Source: Taklimakanibacter sp049323275 (GTDB taxonomy: Bacteria > Pseudomonadota > Alphaproteobacteria > Rhizobiales > Aestuariivirgaceae). Taken from it: DNA of 64,000 bases. The notes under the pieces were generated by a model. It was given only the letters and a program-made list of their open reading frames with translations. It did not search any database and was not told the origin of the DNA. Location of the stretch: assembly GCA_049323275.1 (NCBI GenBank), contig JBMOOM010000089.1:241109-305108 (forward strand), given 5' to 3'. Made by a program: the position numbers and the translations under genes. Shown here in pieces: positions 18,604 to 27,026 of the stretch. Positions within the stretch are counted from its first letter, which is position 1, and each line of letters opens with the position of its first letter.

Positions 18604-20114
18604 GCGGCAACTCCTGACATGGCGCCGATGAAGGCGCTTTCTGAAAATTGCGGCCGCGCCAGCTCGGCGCGCGCCGTCTGCTCGACGAAGGGCACGACGC
18701 GATCGGCCATGGTTTCGATCTCGATGAGATCGGAGGAAGCGATGACGATGCCGACGCCCTGCCCGGCGAGCCTTCGCATCTCGGCATAGATCTCGGCCTT
18801 GGCGCCGATATCGACGCCTTCGGTCGGCTCGATGAAGATCATGACCTTGTAGCGGTCCTCGGCGCCATAGAGCCACTTGCCAATCGAAATCTTCTGCTTG
18901 TTGCCGCCCGACAGCGTCTTGAGCTCCTGCGCCGCGGAATGCGCCTTCACATTCATGAGCCGCATGACGCGCTGCGCCTCCGCCTCCTCGCGCCGGCGCG
19001 ACAGCACGCCTTTGGCCACCACGGCATGCTGGGGATGCACCATCGCGAGATTTTCGCGCAAGGTCCATTCGCCGATCAGCGCATTCTCCATGCGATGATC
19101 CGGCACCAGCGCCACGCCGGCATCGCGCATGGTGAGCGCCTTGTGGACGGCGACTTCCTTGCCGCCGACTTCGCAGGTCGCGAAGCTGACGCCGACCGGG
19201 TTGTAGAGCGAGCGGGCGAAGCCGAAATGGCCCGAGCCGGTGAGACCGATGAGGCCGACGATCTCGCCGGCGCGGACATGGAATTCCGGAACCTCGATAC
19301 GTCCCGCTTTCCAGCCGGCGACTTTCAGGACGACGTCACCGGCCGCGCGGACATTCTCCGCCTGGGTCCTGGAGGCGCTGTCGCCCGACCGGCGCAGCAT
19401 GAGATCGACGAGTTGGCTTTCGCTCAGCTTGTCGGCCTTCTCGGTCACCACGTGACGTCCGTCGCGCAGCACCGTGATGCGGTCGGAGAGCGCCTTGATC
19501 TCGGAGAGGAAGTGGCTGATCAGGATGACGCCGACCCCCTGCTTGGGGAGCCCGCGGATGATGGCCCACAGCTGCTCCTTCTCGCGCGCCGGCAAGGTCG
19601 CCGTGGGCTCGTCGAGAATGAGAAGGCGGACGTCGCCGCGCAGCGCGCGGACGATCTCGATCACCTTGCGATCGGCCATCGGCAGGCTGTCGACCGGCGC
19701 GTCGAGATCGATGGAAACTTGCGGAAACCAGCGCCGCAGCAGCGCCGCGGCTTGCGCCTTGAGGCGGCCCTGGGCGATCACGCCGGCGCTGCGCGGCTCG
19801 GCGCCGAGCAGGATGTTGCCTGCCCCGCTCAAGGCATGGACTAGGCTGCCTTCCTGGCTGACATGGGCGATGCCGCGTAAGAGCGCATCGCGCGGGCTCT
19901 TGAGCCTGAGCTCGCTGTCGGCGATGGCGATGCGTCCCGAGGTCGGCTGCAGGCTGCCGCCCAGGACATTGACGAGCGTCGACTTGCCGGCGCCGTTCTC
20001 GCCGATGAGACCATGCACCTCGTCGTTCCGGAAGGTGACACTGACGCCGTCGAGCGCCCGCGTCCCGGGAAACTGCATGGTGATGTCGGTGAGGCACGTG
20101 TCCATGACGATCAT
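18600..20114 (-). CDS. Sugar ABC transporter ATP-binding protein, double domain (RbsA-like)
   Basis: A 504-residue CUT2 ATPase with two nucleotide-binding halves. The first has Walker A GENGAGKST (residues 38-46) and Walker B LLILDEPTATLP. The second has a degenerate Walker A (GLTGSGHFGFARSLYN), as usual in RbsA, and an intact signature LSGGNKQKISIGKWL. Its Walker B reads MIFIEPTEGVD: Ile replaces the usual Asp before Glu-Pro-Thr, which is unusual. The start is uncertain; ATG 20114 or 20105 are possible and neither has a clear ribosome binding site. It follows the binding-protein gene by 59 bp. Confidence 0.9.
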   Translation of the reverse strand: MIVMDTCLTDITMQFPGTRALDGVSVTFRNDEVHGLIGENGAGKSTLVNVLGGSLQPTSGRIAIADSELRLKSPRDALLRGIAHVSQEGSLVHALSGAGNILLGAEPRSAGVIAQGRLKAQAAALLRRWFPQVSIDLDAPVDSLPMADRKVIEIVRALRGDVRLLILDEPTATLPAREKEQLWAIIRGLPKQGVGVILISHFLSEIKALSDRITVLRDGRHVVTEKADKLSESQLVDLMLRRSGDSASRTQAENVRAAGDVVLKVAGWKAGRIEVPEFHVRAGEIVGLIGLTGSGHFGFARSLYNPVGVSFATCEVGGKEVAVHKALTMRDAGVALVPDHRMENALIGEWTLRENLAMVHPQHAVVAKGVLSRRREEAEAQRVMRLMNVKAHSAAQELKTLSGGNKQKISIGKWLYGAEDRYKVMIFIEPTEGVDIGAKAEIYAEMRRLAGQGVGIVIASSDLIEIETMADRVVPFVEQTARAELARPQFSESAFIGAMSGVAA

Positions 20115-20173
20115 CGCAAAAGAAGAGGAGTGAGGAGCGGCACTATAACAGCGCCGCTCCGGGATCATCGGAC

Positions 20174-21118
20174 TTACTTCAGGAAGTCCTTGCAGTTGCG
20201 CTTGGTCACCAGGGGCGCGTCCATATAGACGGTCTTGGCCGGGAGGACCTCGTCGGCCGGCTTGCTGTTGACGACGATGGCTTCGATCCATTCGCCGACC
20301 TGCTTGCCCATGCCCTCGAAGGGCTGCGACACGGTGGCGATCATCATGCTGTCGGGCTTGCACACCTCGGCGACCGCTTGCGGATGACCGTCGATGCCGA
20401 TCACCTTGACGTCGGAGAGGCCGGCGGCCTTGAGCGAATTGATCGCGGCCTGGGCCGGCTCGTCCCACGGCGCCCACACGGCGTTGATGTCCTTGCCGAA
20501 GCGGGCGGCATAGTCTTCCATCGTCTTCGAGGTATCCTCGAAGAAAGCGGTGTAGTCGATATTGTGCTCGGCGAGCACCTTCACGTCCGGATATTCCTTC
20601 AGCACATTGGCCATCACGTCGCCGCGCTTGCGGGTGCCGTGATGCTCGGCCATGCGCAGGAAGATGATGTTGCCCTTGCCGCCCAGCTGATCGAGCAGAT
20701 AGGGCGACACGTCGGCCGACATGGCCCAGTTGTTGGTGGTGATGTCGACCAGCACGCCGTCGACATAGCCCGAATCGACCGCGAAGACCGGGATCTTGGC
20801 GGCCTTGGCCGCATCGAGCGCGGCGCGGGACGCACGCAGATCCGACATGGTGATGATAATGGCGCTGACGCCGCGGCTCGCCGCGTCCTGGATGTTCGAC
20901 GCGGTTCGCTCGCCCGAGCCGCCGCTGTCGAGCACGCTGACGTTCCAGTCGCTCTTGTTGGTTTCCTTGAGCCAGGCGTCGAAGCCCGCCTTGACGCGCT
21001 GTTCCGATTGCGCGGCGGCGTTGGAGTGTACCCAGGCGATATCGAGGGCGTTCGCTGGCGCCGCCATGGCCGCCGCCATGAGGGCAGCCGTGATCATTCC
21101 GGCAAGCCGGTTCTTCAT
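20174..21118 (-). CDS. Periplasmic sugar-binding protein of ABC transporter
   Basis: A 314-residue periplasmic binding protein of the Peripla_BP_4 type. A signal peptide spans about residues 1-24 (MKNRLAGMITAALMAAAMAA, cleavage near ANA-LD). The mature part has IIITMSDLRASRAALDAAKA, FAVDSGYVDGVLVDITTNN and VWAPWDEPAQAAI, with the two-lobe ligand cleft pattern of the ribose family. ATG 21118 has GGGAGGA upstream. It is the first gene of the operon, divergent from the SorC regulator, and its promoter region carries the candidate operator repeats. Confidence 0.92.
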   Translation of the reverse strand: MKNRLAGMITAALMAAAMAAPANALDIAWVHSNAAAQSEQRVKAGFDAWLKETNKSDWNVSVLDSGGSGERTASNIQDAASRGVSAIIITMSDLRASRAALDAAKAAKIPVFAVDSGYVDGVLVDITTNNWAMSADVSPYLLDQLGGKGNIIFLRMAEHHGTRKRGDVMANVLKEYPDVKVLAEHNIDYTAFFEDTSKTMEDYAARFGKDINAVWAPWDEPAQAAINSLKAAGLSDVKVIGIDGHPQAVAEVCKPDSMMIATVSQPFEGMGKQVGEWIEAIVVNSKPADEVLPAKTVYMDAPLVTKRNCKDFLK

Positions 21119-21196
21119 GTCCAAAATCCTCCCATCGGGCAAAAAAGAGTTGCGCGCGGCGGATGTTCTTCCGTCCGCGGATATTCAGGTTAAGGG

Positions 21197-21230
21197 ATGA
21201 AATACAATTGTCAATATGAAATACATTTGT
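21197..21230. promoter_or_regulatory. Candidate SorC-type operator: tandem ATGAAATACAATTGT / ATGAAATACATTTGT
   Basis: Two 15-base near-identical units start 19 bp apart at 21197 and 21216. The first contains the palindrome ACAATTGT and overlaps a TTGACA box on the minus strand (21209-21214). They lie between the divergent binding-protein gene and the SorC regulator gene, where an effector-controlled repressor or activator would bind both promoters. Confidence 0.55.
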
Positions 21231-21319
21231 AATGTAGAGGCGTCTGCGCGCATCGGGATCGGTAAGACTGGATCGAATCGCCTCAATTCGCTCCAAGCAG
21301 ACCAAAGAAGGAAGAGGAA

Positions 21320-22318
21320 ATGATCGTGCCGCAGGACAAGGACGCCGCCCTCGATGATGAGACGCTGATGGCGCGTGCCGCCTGGCTCTATTATGTCGGC
21401 GGCCTCAATCAGGAAGCGGCGGCCAGACGTTTGGGGATAACCCGCGCGCGGGTGAACAAGCTGCTGCAGGATGCGCGCGAGACCGGCGTCGTCAGCATCA
21501 CCATCAACCCCACCAATGTCGGGCTCTTGCCGGTCGAGGATGCGATCCGCGACAGATTCGGCCTCGACTTCTGCATCTGCACCCCTGCTCTCGGATCGGA
21601 CCGCAATGGCGGCGAGACGAGCGACATATTGAAGGATTTCGCCTTCCGCGCCGTCGGAGCCGCCGCCGCCGCGCATCTGCGCACCCATCTCGCCCAGCGC
21701 GAGGATGCCATCATCGGCACCGGCTGGGGCCGCACCCTGCAGCAGATGACCTTGCAGCTCGCCGGCGTCCGCGCGCCCAAGGCGCGCTTCATCAGCGTCA
21801 TGGGCTCGCTCACCGCCAACTCCTCCTATAACCCTTTCGAGGTGGTGCATGCCTTCGCGCGCGCCACCGGCGGTGAAGGATATGTCATGCCGGTGCCCTT
21901 CATCGCCGACAGCGTCGAAGACCGCAAAGTGCTGCTGGCGCAGCGCTCGGTGCAGCAGGCGCTCGAGCTCGGCCGTTCGGCGAGCGTCGCCTACATCTCG
22001 ATCGGTGAGCTGACCGAGGACTCGCTGCTGCGCCGCCAGAAGATGCTGACCGCCGAGGAAGCGGTCGAACTGCGCGCCGCCGGCGCCGTCGGCGACACCA
22101 ACGGCATCTTCTTCGACGATGACGGTCGCCCGGTCGATCATCCGCTCAATCATCGCACGCTGGCGCTCGGTCTCGAGGAGCTGCGCAAGGCGAATGCGGT
22201 GGGCCTCATCGCCGGCCGGAGCAAACTGCGCGCCGCGCATGCGTTTCTCAAAAGCGGCGCCGCCCGGGGACTGATCATCGACGGCGACACGGCGCTGCTG
22301 CTGGTGAAGGAGATCTGA
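21320..22318 (+). CDS. SorC/DeoR-family sugar-binding transcriptional regulator
   Basis: A 332-residue SorC-family regulator. The N-terminal helix-turn-helix (LNQEAAARRLGITRARVNKL, residues about 32-52) is followed by a sugar-phosphate-binding domain with IIGTGWGRTLQQM, ISVMGSL, AYISIGEL and GDTNGIFFDDDGRPV. Relatives include LsrR, SorC and EryD, which respond to phosphorylated sugars made by the locus-encoded kinase. It is divergent from the nine-gene operon and very likely controls it, with the phosphorylated product of the FGGY kinase as probable effector (inference). Confidence 0.92.
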   Translation: MIVPQDKDAALDDETLMARAAWLYYVGGLNQEAAARRLGITRARVNKLLQDARETGVVSITINPTNVGLLPVEDAIRDRFGLDFCICTPALGSDRNGGETSDILKDFAFRAVGAAAAAHLRTHLAQREDAIIGTGWGRTLQQMTLQLAGVRAPKARFISVMGSLTANSSYNPFEVVHAFARATGGEGYVMPVPFIADSVEDRKVLLAQRSVQQALELGRSASVAYISIGELTEDSLLRRQKMLTAEEAVELRAAGAVGDTNGIFFDDDGRPVDHPLNHRTLALGLEELRKANAVGLIAGRSKLRAAHAFLKSGAARGLIIDGDTALLLVKEI

Positions 22319-22337
22319 GCCGACACGGCCTTCCAAC

Positions 22338-22402
22338 TTCTCCCTCCGCCACCGAAGGTGGGGAGGGTGGCGCGCGGAACGCGCGACGGGTGGGGTGTCT
22401 CC
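22338..22402 (+). repeat. Rhizobial hairpin repeat (CTCCCTCCGCC family), copy 1
   Basis: This 65-bp unit starts TTCTCCCTCCGCC, contains the short hairpins CACC-GAA-GGTG and CGCGCG-GAA-CGCGCG, and ends GGGTGGGGTGTCTCC. Its partner lies inverted at 22469-22533. Both are between the convergent SorC regulator and rpsD genes. Confidence 0.8.
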
Positions 22403-22468
22403 ACAAGTCAGATCCGTCAGGCAGGCCGCCTGCAATCTCTTCGATCAAATGGATGAGCACTTGTCGGC

Positions 22469-22533
22469 GGAGAGACCCCACCCGTCCGCCCTGCGGGCGT
22501 CCACCCTCCCCGCGCTGCCCGGCGGAGGGAGAA
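22469..22533 (-). repeat. Rhizobial hairpin repeat (CTCCCTCCGCC family), copy 2, inverted
   Basis: Read on the minus strand, this begins TTCTCCCTCCGCC and ends GGGTGGGGTCTCTCC like copy 1. The internal hairpin here is CGCCC-GCA-GGGCG: stem bases differ from copy 1 but pairing is retained. The two copies face each other across 66 bp, so the whole region could also form one long stem. Confidence 0.8.
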
Positions 22534-22550
22534 TCGCTGCTGCCCCCAAA

Positions 22551-22579
22551 TAAAAAACGGCGAGGAAAACCCCGCCGTT
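22551..22579 (-). terminator. Intrinsic terminator of rpsD
   Basis: Read on the minus strand, AACGGCGGGG and CCTCGCCGTT form a stem closed by a TTTT loop and are followed directly by TTTTTA. It starts 22 bp after the rpsD stop codon and is a textbook rho-independent terminator. Confidence 0.85.
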
Positions 22580-22601
22580 CTGAATTCGATAACAGAACCG
22601 A

Positions 22602-23219
22602 TCAGCGCGAATAATATTCGACAACCAGGTTCGGCTCCATCTGCACCGGATACGGAACATCCGACAGAGCCGGGACGCGCGTCAGCTTGGCGGACATCGC
22701 CTTGTGATCGGTCTCGACATAGTCCGGCACGTCGCGCTCGGCGAGCTGCGTCGCTTCGAGAAGGATCGGCAGCTCCTTCGACTTCTCGCGCACTTCGATG
22801 ACGTCGCCGGCCTTGAGGCGCATCGAGGGGATGGTGACGCGGCGGCCATTCACCTTCACATGGCCGTGGCTCACGAACTGGCGCGCGGCGAACATGGTGG
22901 AGACGAACTTGGCGCGATAGACGATCGCGTCGAGGCGGCGCTCGAGGAGGCCGATGAGATTCTGCGAGGTGTCGCCGGTCATGCGGGCGGCTTCCGAATA
23001 GATGCCGAAGAACTGGCGCTCGGAAATGTTGGCATAGTAGCCCTTCAGCTTCTGCTTGGCGCGCAGCTGCATGCCGAAGTCGGAGAGCTTGCCCTTGCGG
23101 CGCTGGCCGTGCTGGCCGGGGCCATATTCACGCTTGTTGATCGGGCTCTTGGGGCGGCCCCAGATATTCTGGCCCATACGGCGGTCGAGTTTGTGCTTGG
23201 CTTGCACGCGTTTCGTCAT
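22602..23219 (-). CDS. rpsD: 30S ribosomal protein S4
   Basis: Ribosomal protein S4 (uS4), a primary 16S rRNA binder that nucleates 30S assembly. The 205-residue product begins MTKRVQAKHKLDRRMGQNIW and has the S4 RNA-binding domain near residues 95-160 (RRLDAIVYRAKF, HGHVKVNGRRVTIPSMRLK), ending LVVEYYSR. Start 23219 is preceded by GGAG; an in-frame TTG four codons upstream would include the ribosome binding site itself. As usual in rhizobia it is monocistronic here, away from the alpha-operon, with its own promoter and terminator. Confidence 0.98.
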   Translation of the reverse strand: MTKRVQAKHKLDRRMGQNIWGRPKSPINKREYGPGQHGQRRKGKLSDFGMQLRAKQKLKGYYANISERQFFGIYSEAARMTGDTSQNLIGLLERRLDAIVYRAKFVSTMFAARQFVSHGHVKVNGRRVTIPSMRLKAGDVIEVREKSKELPILLEATQLAERDVPDYVETDHKAMSAKLTRVPALSDVPYPVQMEPNLVVEYYSR

Positions 23220-23392
23220 TGGTAGCTCCAAAGTCTCGAAATAATAGGTGGCGACCCAAAAGCCGCCGGGTTATTGAGCGAGCCCTCCTCCTGCCGGTTA
23301 CCCGGCCGACAGGACCTTCGTTTCGCCAAGGAAAACCAGGTCCGCAGGCAAGCAAAAACACGAGACCTTATGTGGTCCCGTGCTGGGGGCAG

Positions 23393-23421
23393 CATGTAAT
23401 CCAACAACTATTTGTTGTCAA
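23393..23421 (-). promoter_or_regulatory. Candidate sigma-70-type promoter of rpsD
   Basis: On the minus strand TTGACA (23421-23416) is followed after 17 bases by TACATG (23398-23393). The -35 is perfect and the -10 is weak. It predicts a leader of about 165 bases before rpsD, which contains a small hairpin (GGGACC/GGTCTC) that could serve S4 autoregulation. Confidence 0.45.
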
Positions 23422-23440
23422 ATCCCCAAATGGGAAGGAA

Positions 23441-25249
23441 TTATTCAGCCTTTACGAGCACATAGCTGCCGGGCGCGTCCTCGATGGCCTTGAGCTTGCC
23501 GGTTCCGGGAACCCTGGCCTTGACCTTCTTGCCCGATCGGGGGGTGATCCAGGCGAGCCAGTCCGGCCACCAGGAGCCCGGATGCTCGGTGGCCCCCTTG
23601 AGCCATTCCTCCAATGTCGGGGCGCCCTTCTCATTGGTCCAGTACTGGTATTTCTGCGCCTCGGGCGGATTGACGACCCCGGCAATATGGCCGGAGCCCG
23701 AAACCACCATGCGCGTCTCGCCACCGAAATTCTCGGCCAGGCGGAACACCGAGGCGAGCGGCGCGATATGGTCCTCGCGCGCCGCCAGATTGTAGATCGG
23801 CAGCTTAACCTTCTTGAGATCGATGCGCACGCCGTCGAGCGTCATCTGCGCCTGCGCCAGGCGGTTGTTCAGATAGCATTCGCGCAGGTACTGGCTGTGC
23901 ACGCCCGCCGGCATGCGGGTCGAATCGCTGTTCCAATAAAGAAGGTCGAACGGCATCGGCTCCTTGCCGAGCATGTAGTTGTTGACCACATAGGACCAGA
24001 TCAGGTCGTTCGAGCGCAGCATGTTGAAGGCATCCGCCACATGGCGCCCGGCGAGATAGCCTTTGTCCTTCATCCGGCCCTCCGCCCATTCGATCTGCTC
24101 GGTGTCGACGAAGACCTTGAGGTCGCCGGCCTTCTCGAAATCGACCTGGGTGGTGAAGAAGGTGACCGAATTGACCCGGTCGTCGCGCTTGGCCGCGAGA
24201 TAGCCGAGCGACGCCGCCACCAGCGAGCCGCCGACGCAATAGCCGATGACATTGGCCTTGGGCGCGCCCGTTCCTTCCAGCACCTTGTCCAGCGCGGTGA
24301 GGAACCCATCGCGCATATAGTCGGCGAAGGTCTTGTGGCCGTGCTTCTCGTCCGGATTGACCCACGAGACGACGAAAACGGTGAGCCCCTGCTCGGTCGC
24401 CCAGCGCACGAAGGATTTCTTCGGATTGAGATCGAGGATGTAATATTTGTTGATCCACGGCGGCACGACGAGCAGCGGAATGTCGAAGACGCGCTCGGTC
24501 GTCGGCGAATACTGGATGAGCTGGAACGTTTCGTTCTGGAAGACGACCTTGCCGGGCGTCGTCGCCACATTCTTGCCGAGTTCGAACGCCGACAGATCGG
24601 TCTGCTTGATGCGCAGGCGGCCCTGGCCGGCCTTGAGATCGGCCTCGAGATTCTTCAGGCCCTCGATCAGATTGGCGCCGTTGCGCGCCAATGTCGTGCG
24701 CAGCACCTCCGGATTGGTCAGCGCGAAATTGGACGGCGACACCGCATTGGTGATCTGGTCGACATAGAAGCGCGCCTTGTGGCGCGTGTGATCGTCGATC
24801 CCGTCGGCATCCTTGACGAGATCGCCGGCCCAGCGCGCCGACAGCAGATAGAACTGCTTGAGGAAGTCGAAGATGGTGTTCTGCTGCCAGTCCTTGTCAG
24901 TGAAGCGCTTGTCGCCGCGTTCGGGTGCGGCGACCGGCCCCACCTCCTCGCCCAGGACCTTGCGCCAGGCCGACTGCCAGAGCTCGCCATAACTCGCCCA
25001 GAGCTTCATCTGGGCATCCATCAGCTTCTGCGGGTCGGAGGCATAGGACTGGGCGACGGCGCCCAGCGTCTTCATGACCTGCTCGGCCGGCGTCACCTGC
25101 GCCTCGAAGGCGGCTTGCGGGTTGGGCGGCGTTTCCGCCAGGTTGCGGGCGATCTGCGCCGCCTGCTCGAAGACTTTCGCCATGTTCCGCGCGAATTGCG
25201 CGGGGTCGGCGAGGCGGAAATCGGTCTGCGTGGTCTTACCGTCGTTCAT
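23441..25249 (-). CDS. phaC: Class I poly(3-hydroxyalkanoate) synthase
   Basis: PHA synthase polymerises 3-hydroxyacyl-CoA to polyester storage granules. The 602-residue length fits class I enzymes that work without PhaE or PhaR subunits. The lipase-like box is GYCVGGSL with catalytic Cys 338; YWNSDSTRMPAGVHSQYLRE, the catalytic Asp region (AREDHIAP) and His in GSGHIAGVVNPP are all visible. ATG 25249 has GAGG seven bases upstream; the TTG start seven codons earlier is less likely. The divergent trmJ gene begins 117 bp away. No phaA/B or phasin gene is adjacent. Confidence 0.95.
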   Translation of the reverse strand: MNDGKTTQTDFRLADPAQFARNMAKVFEQAAQIARNLAETPPNPQAAFEAQVTPAEQVMKTLGAVAQSYASDPQKLMDAQMKLWASYGELWQSAWRKVLGEEVGPVAAPERGDKRFTDKDWQQNTIFDFLKQFYLLSARWAGDLVKDADGIDDHTRHKARFYVDQITNAVSPSNFALTNPEVLRTTLARNGANLIEGLKNLEADLKAGQGRLRIKQTDLSAFELGKNVATTPGKVVFQNETFQLIQYSPTTERVFDIPLLVVPPWINKYYILDLNPKKSFVRWATEQGLTVFVVSWVNPDEKHGHKTFADYMRDGFLTALDKVLEGTGAPKANVIGYCVGGSLVAASLGYLAAKRDDRVNSVTFFTTQVDFEKAGDLKVFVDTEQIEWAEGRMKDKGYLAGRHVADAFNMLRSNDLIWSYVVNNYMLGKEPMPFDLLYWNSDSTRMPAGVHSQYLRECYLNNRLAQAQMTLDGVRIDLKKVKLPIYNLAAREDHIAPLASVFRLAENFGGETRMVVSGSGHIAGVVNPPEAQKYQYWTNEKGAPTLEEWLKGATEHPGSWWPDWLAWITPRSGKKVKARVPGTGKLKAIEDAPGSYVLVKAE

Positions 25250-25366
25250 GCACACCTCGGAAACTCGCAATCCAATATTGACGTAAAATCCAAATCACGC
25301 AATCACAGATCGGCGCCGGGAAATGCCCCGGTTTTTCTTTTACCCCGAACAGGTTAAGACGACGCC

Positions 25367-26185
25367 ATGGCAGGCACCGACAAGACGCGCGCAGCACCTC
25401 TGGGAGCCGCCCCGGCGGTCATCCTGGTCAATCCCCAGCTTGGTGAAAATATAGGCACTGCGGCCCGCGCCATGGCCAATTTCGGCCTCCATGAGCTGCG
25501 CATCGTCGACCCGCGCGACGGCTGGCCCAATGAGCGGGCGCTCAAGGCGGCATCCGGCGCCGACTGGATCATCGAAAGAGCGACCATCCATGCGACCCTC
25601 GAAGACGCGCTCAAGGACATGACCTATGTCTTCGCCACGACCGCCAGGCCCCGCGGCATGATCAAGGAGGTCATGACGCCGGAACAGGCGGGAACCGACA
25701 TGCGCCTGAGGATCGGGCGCGGCGAGAAGCTGGCCCTGCTGTTCGGGCGCGAGCGCTGGGGCCTCAATAATGACGAGGTCTCGCTCGCCGATATGATCAT
25801 CACCGCCCCGGTCAACCCGGCCTTCGCCTCCCTCAACATCGCCCAGGCTGTGCTGCTGGTCGGTTATGAATGGTACAAGCACGAGGCCACCACCCTCGGC
25901 CAGGCGACGCCCGAGCTGCCGGCGCTCGGCGGCCCCGGCCTCGTCACGCCCGACACCCGTCCCGCCACCAAGGACGAGCTTTATGGATTCTTTCACCATA
26001 TTGAGAGTGAATTGGACCAGGCGGGCTTCTTCAAGACCGCCGAGAAAAAGCCAGGAATGATCCGCAACATGCGCAACCTCTTCGCCCGCGCCGAGCTCAC
26101 CGAGCAGGAGGTGCGCTCGCTCCGGGGCATGGTCGCATCGCTCACCCGCGCGCATTTGAAACGGAAAGGCACGACGGAAGAATGA
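25367..26185 (+). CDS. trmJ: tRNA (cytidine/uridine-2'-O-)-methyltransferase TrmJ
   Basis: A 272-residue SPOUT methyltransferase that 2'-O-methylates position 32 of some tRNAs with S-adenosylmethionine. Conserved motifs are VNPQLGENIGTAARAMANFG (motif 1 with the catalytic Arg), LLFGRERWGLNNDEVSLAD (motif 2) and NPAFASLNIAQAVLLV (motif 3, the SAM knot). A C-terminal extension of about 100 residues is present, as in TrmJ. The stop overlaps the murI start by four bases (ATGA), giving translational coupling. Confidence 0.94.
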   Translation: MAGTDKTRAAPLGAAPAVILVNPQLGENIGTAARAMANFGLHELRIVDPRDGWPNERALKAASGADWIIERATIHATLEDALKDMTYVFATTARPRGMIKEVMTPEQAGTDMRLRIGRGEKLALLFGRERWGLNNDEVSLADMIITAPVNPAFASLNIAQAVLLVGYEWYKHEATTLGQATPELPALGGPGLVTPDTRPATKDELYGFFHHIESELDQAGFFKTAEKKPGMIRNMRNLFARAELTEQEVRSLRGMVASLTRAHLKRKGTTEE

Positions 26186-27003
26186 CAGCGCCCCGCATCC
26201 TCCTTTTCGACAGCGGCATGGGGGGGCTCACCGTCGCCTCCGCGGTACGCCAGGCCGAACCTTCGGCGACGCTCATCTACGCCGCCGACAACGCCGCCTT
26301 TCCCTATGGCGCCTGGGACGAGCCGCAGCTCGTCAAGCGCATCGTCGCGGTCGTCGGCAAGCTCATCGAGGAAACCCGTCCCGATCTCGTCGTCATCGCC
26401 TGCAATACCGCCAGCACCTTGGCGCTCGCCGCCCTGCGCGAGCGCTACACGGTGCCTTTCGTCGGCACCGTTCCCGCCATCAAGCCCGCCGCCGAGCAGA
26501 CCAAATCCGGCCTCATCGGCGTCCTCGCCACGCCCGGCACCGTCAATCGCGAATATACCAAGACGCTCATCCACACCTACGCCTTTCACTGCAAGGTGTT
26601 CCTGCACGGCGCCAAGCGGCTCGCCGAGATCGCCGAGGCGAAGCTGAAAGGCCAGCGCGTCGATCCGGAGGAGCTGAAGCACGAGATCGCCCCGGTCTTC
26701 AGGAAGCGCGATCATAAGCAGACCGATGTCGTGGTGCTCGGCTGCACGCACTATCCGCTCCTGCTCGACGAGATGCGCGCCGCGGCGCCCTGGCCCGTGA
26801 CCTATATCGACCCGGCGCCCGCCATCGCGCGCCGCGTCAGCGATCTTCTGCGCTCCGCCAAGATGAATGGCGCCGGCATCAACGGCGCGGCCGCCCACGG
26901 CACCGTCTTCCTCACCTCGGCCCGGGGCCGCGGCAGCGAAAGCCTCGCCGCCTATGCCGCCATGGGCTTCGGCGCCAATGAAGTGCTGGACCTGCCCGTC
27001 TGA
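26182..27003 (+). CDS. murI: Glutamate racemase
   Basis: Glutamate racemase makes D-glutamate for peptidoglycan. The 273-residue product has DSGMGGLTV near the N-terminus, the first catalytic cysteine in VVIACNTAS (near residue 74) and the second in VVLGCTHYPLL (near residue 188), with FVGTVPAIKPA between. It is coupled to trmJ by a four-base overlap, an order common in rhizobia. A hairpin repeat follows directly and separates it from the convergent glpX gene. Confidence 0.97.
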   Translation: MTAPRILLFDSGMGGLTVASAVRQAEPSATLIYAADNAAFPYGAWDEPQLVKRIVAVVGKLIEETRPDLVVIACNTASTLALAALRERYTVPFVGTVPAIKPAAEQTKSGLIGVLATPGTVNREYTKTLIHTYAFHCKVFLHGAKRLAEIAEAKLKGQRVDPEELKHEIAPVFRKRDHKQTDVVVLGCTHYPLLLDEMRAAAPWPVTYIDPAPAIARRVSDLLRSAKMNGAGINGAAAHGTVFLTSARGRGSESLAAYAAMGFGANEVLDLPV

Positions 27004-27026
27004 GAAGCCGCACCGACCTCTCACCC

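Noticed and set aside
15823..18789. Plus-strand opening of 988 codons across E1beta, E1alpha and the permease
   Set aside because: Extremely long but Arg/His/Asp-rich with no motifs; it is antisense to three genes with clear catalytic motifs.
23219..23416. A known riboswitch or leader RNA before rpsD
   Set aside because: Only one small hairpin with a mismatch is visible; I could not match it to any described S4 leader structure.
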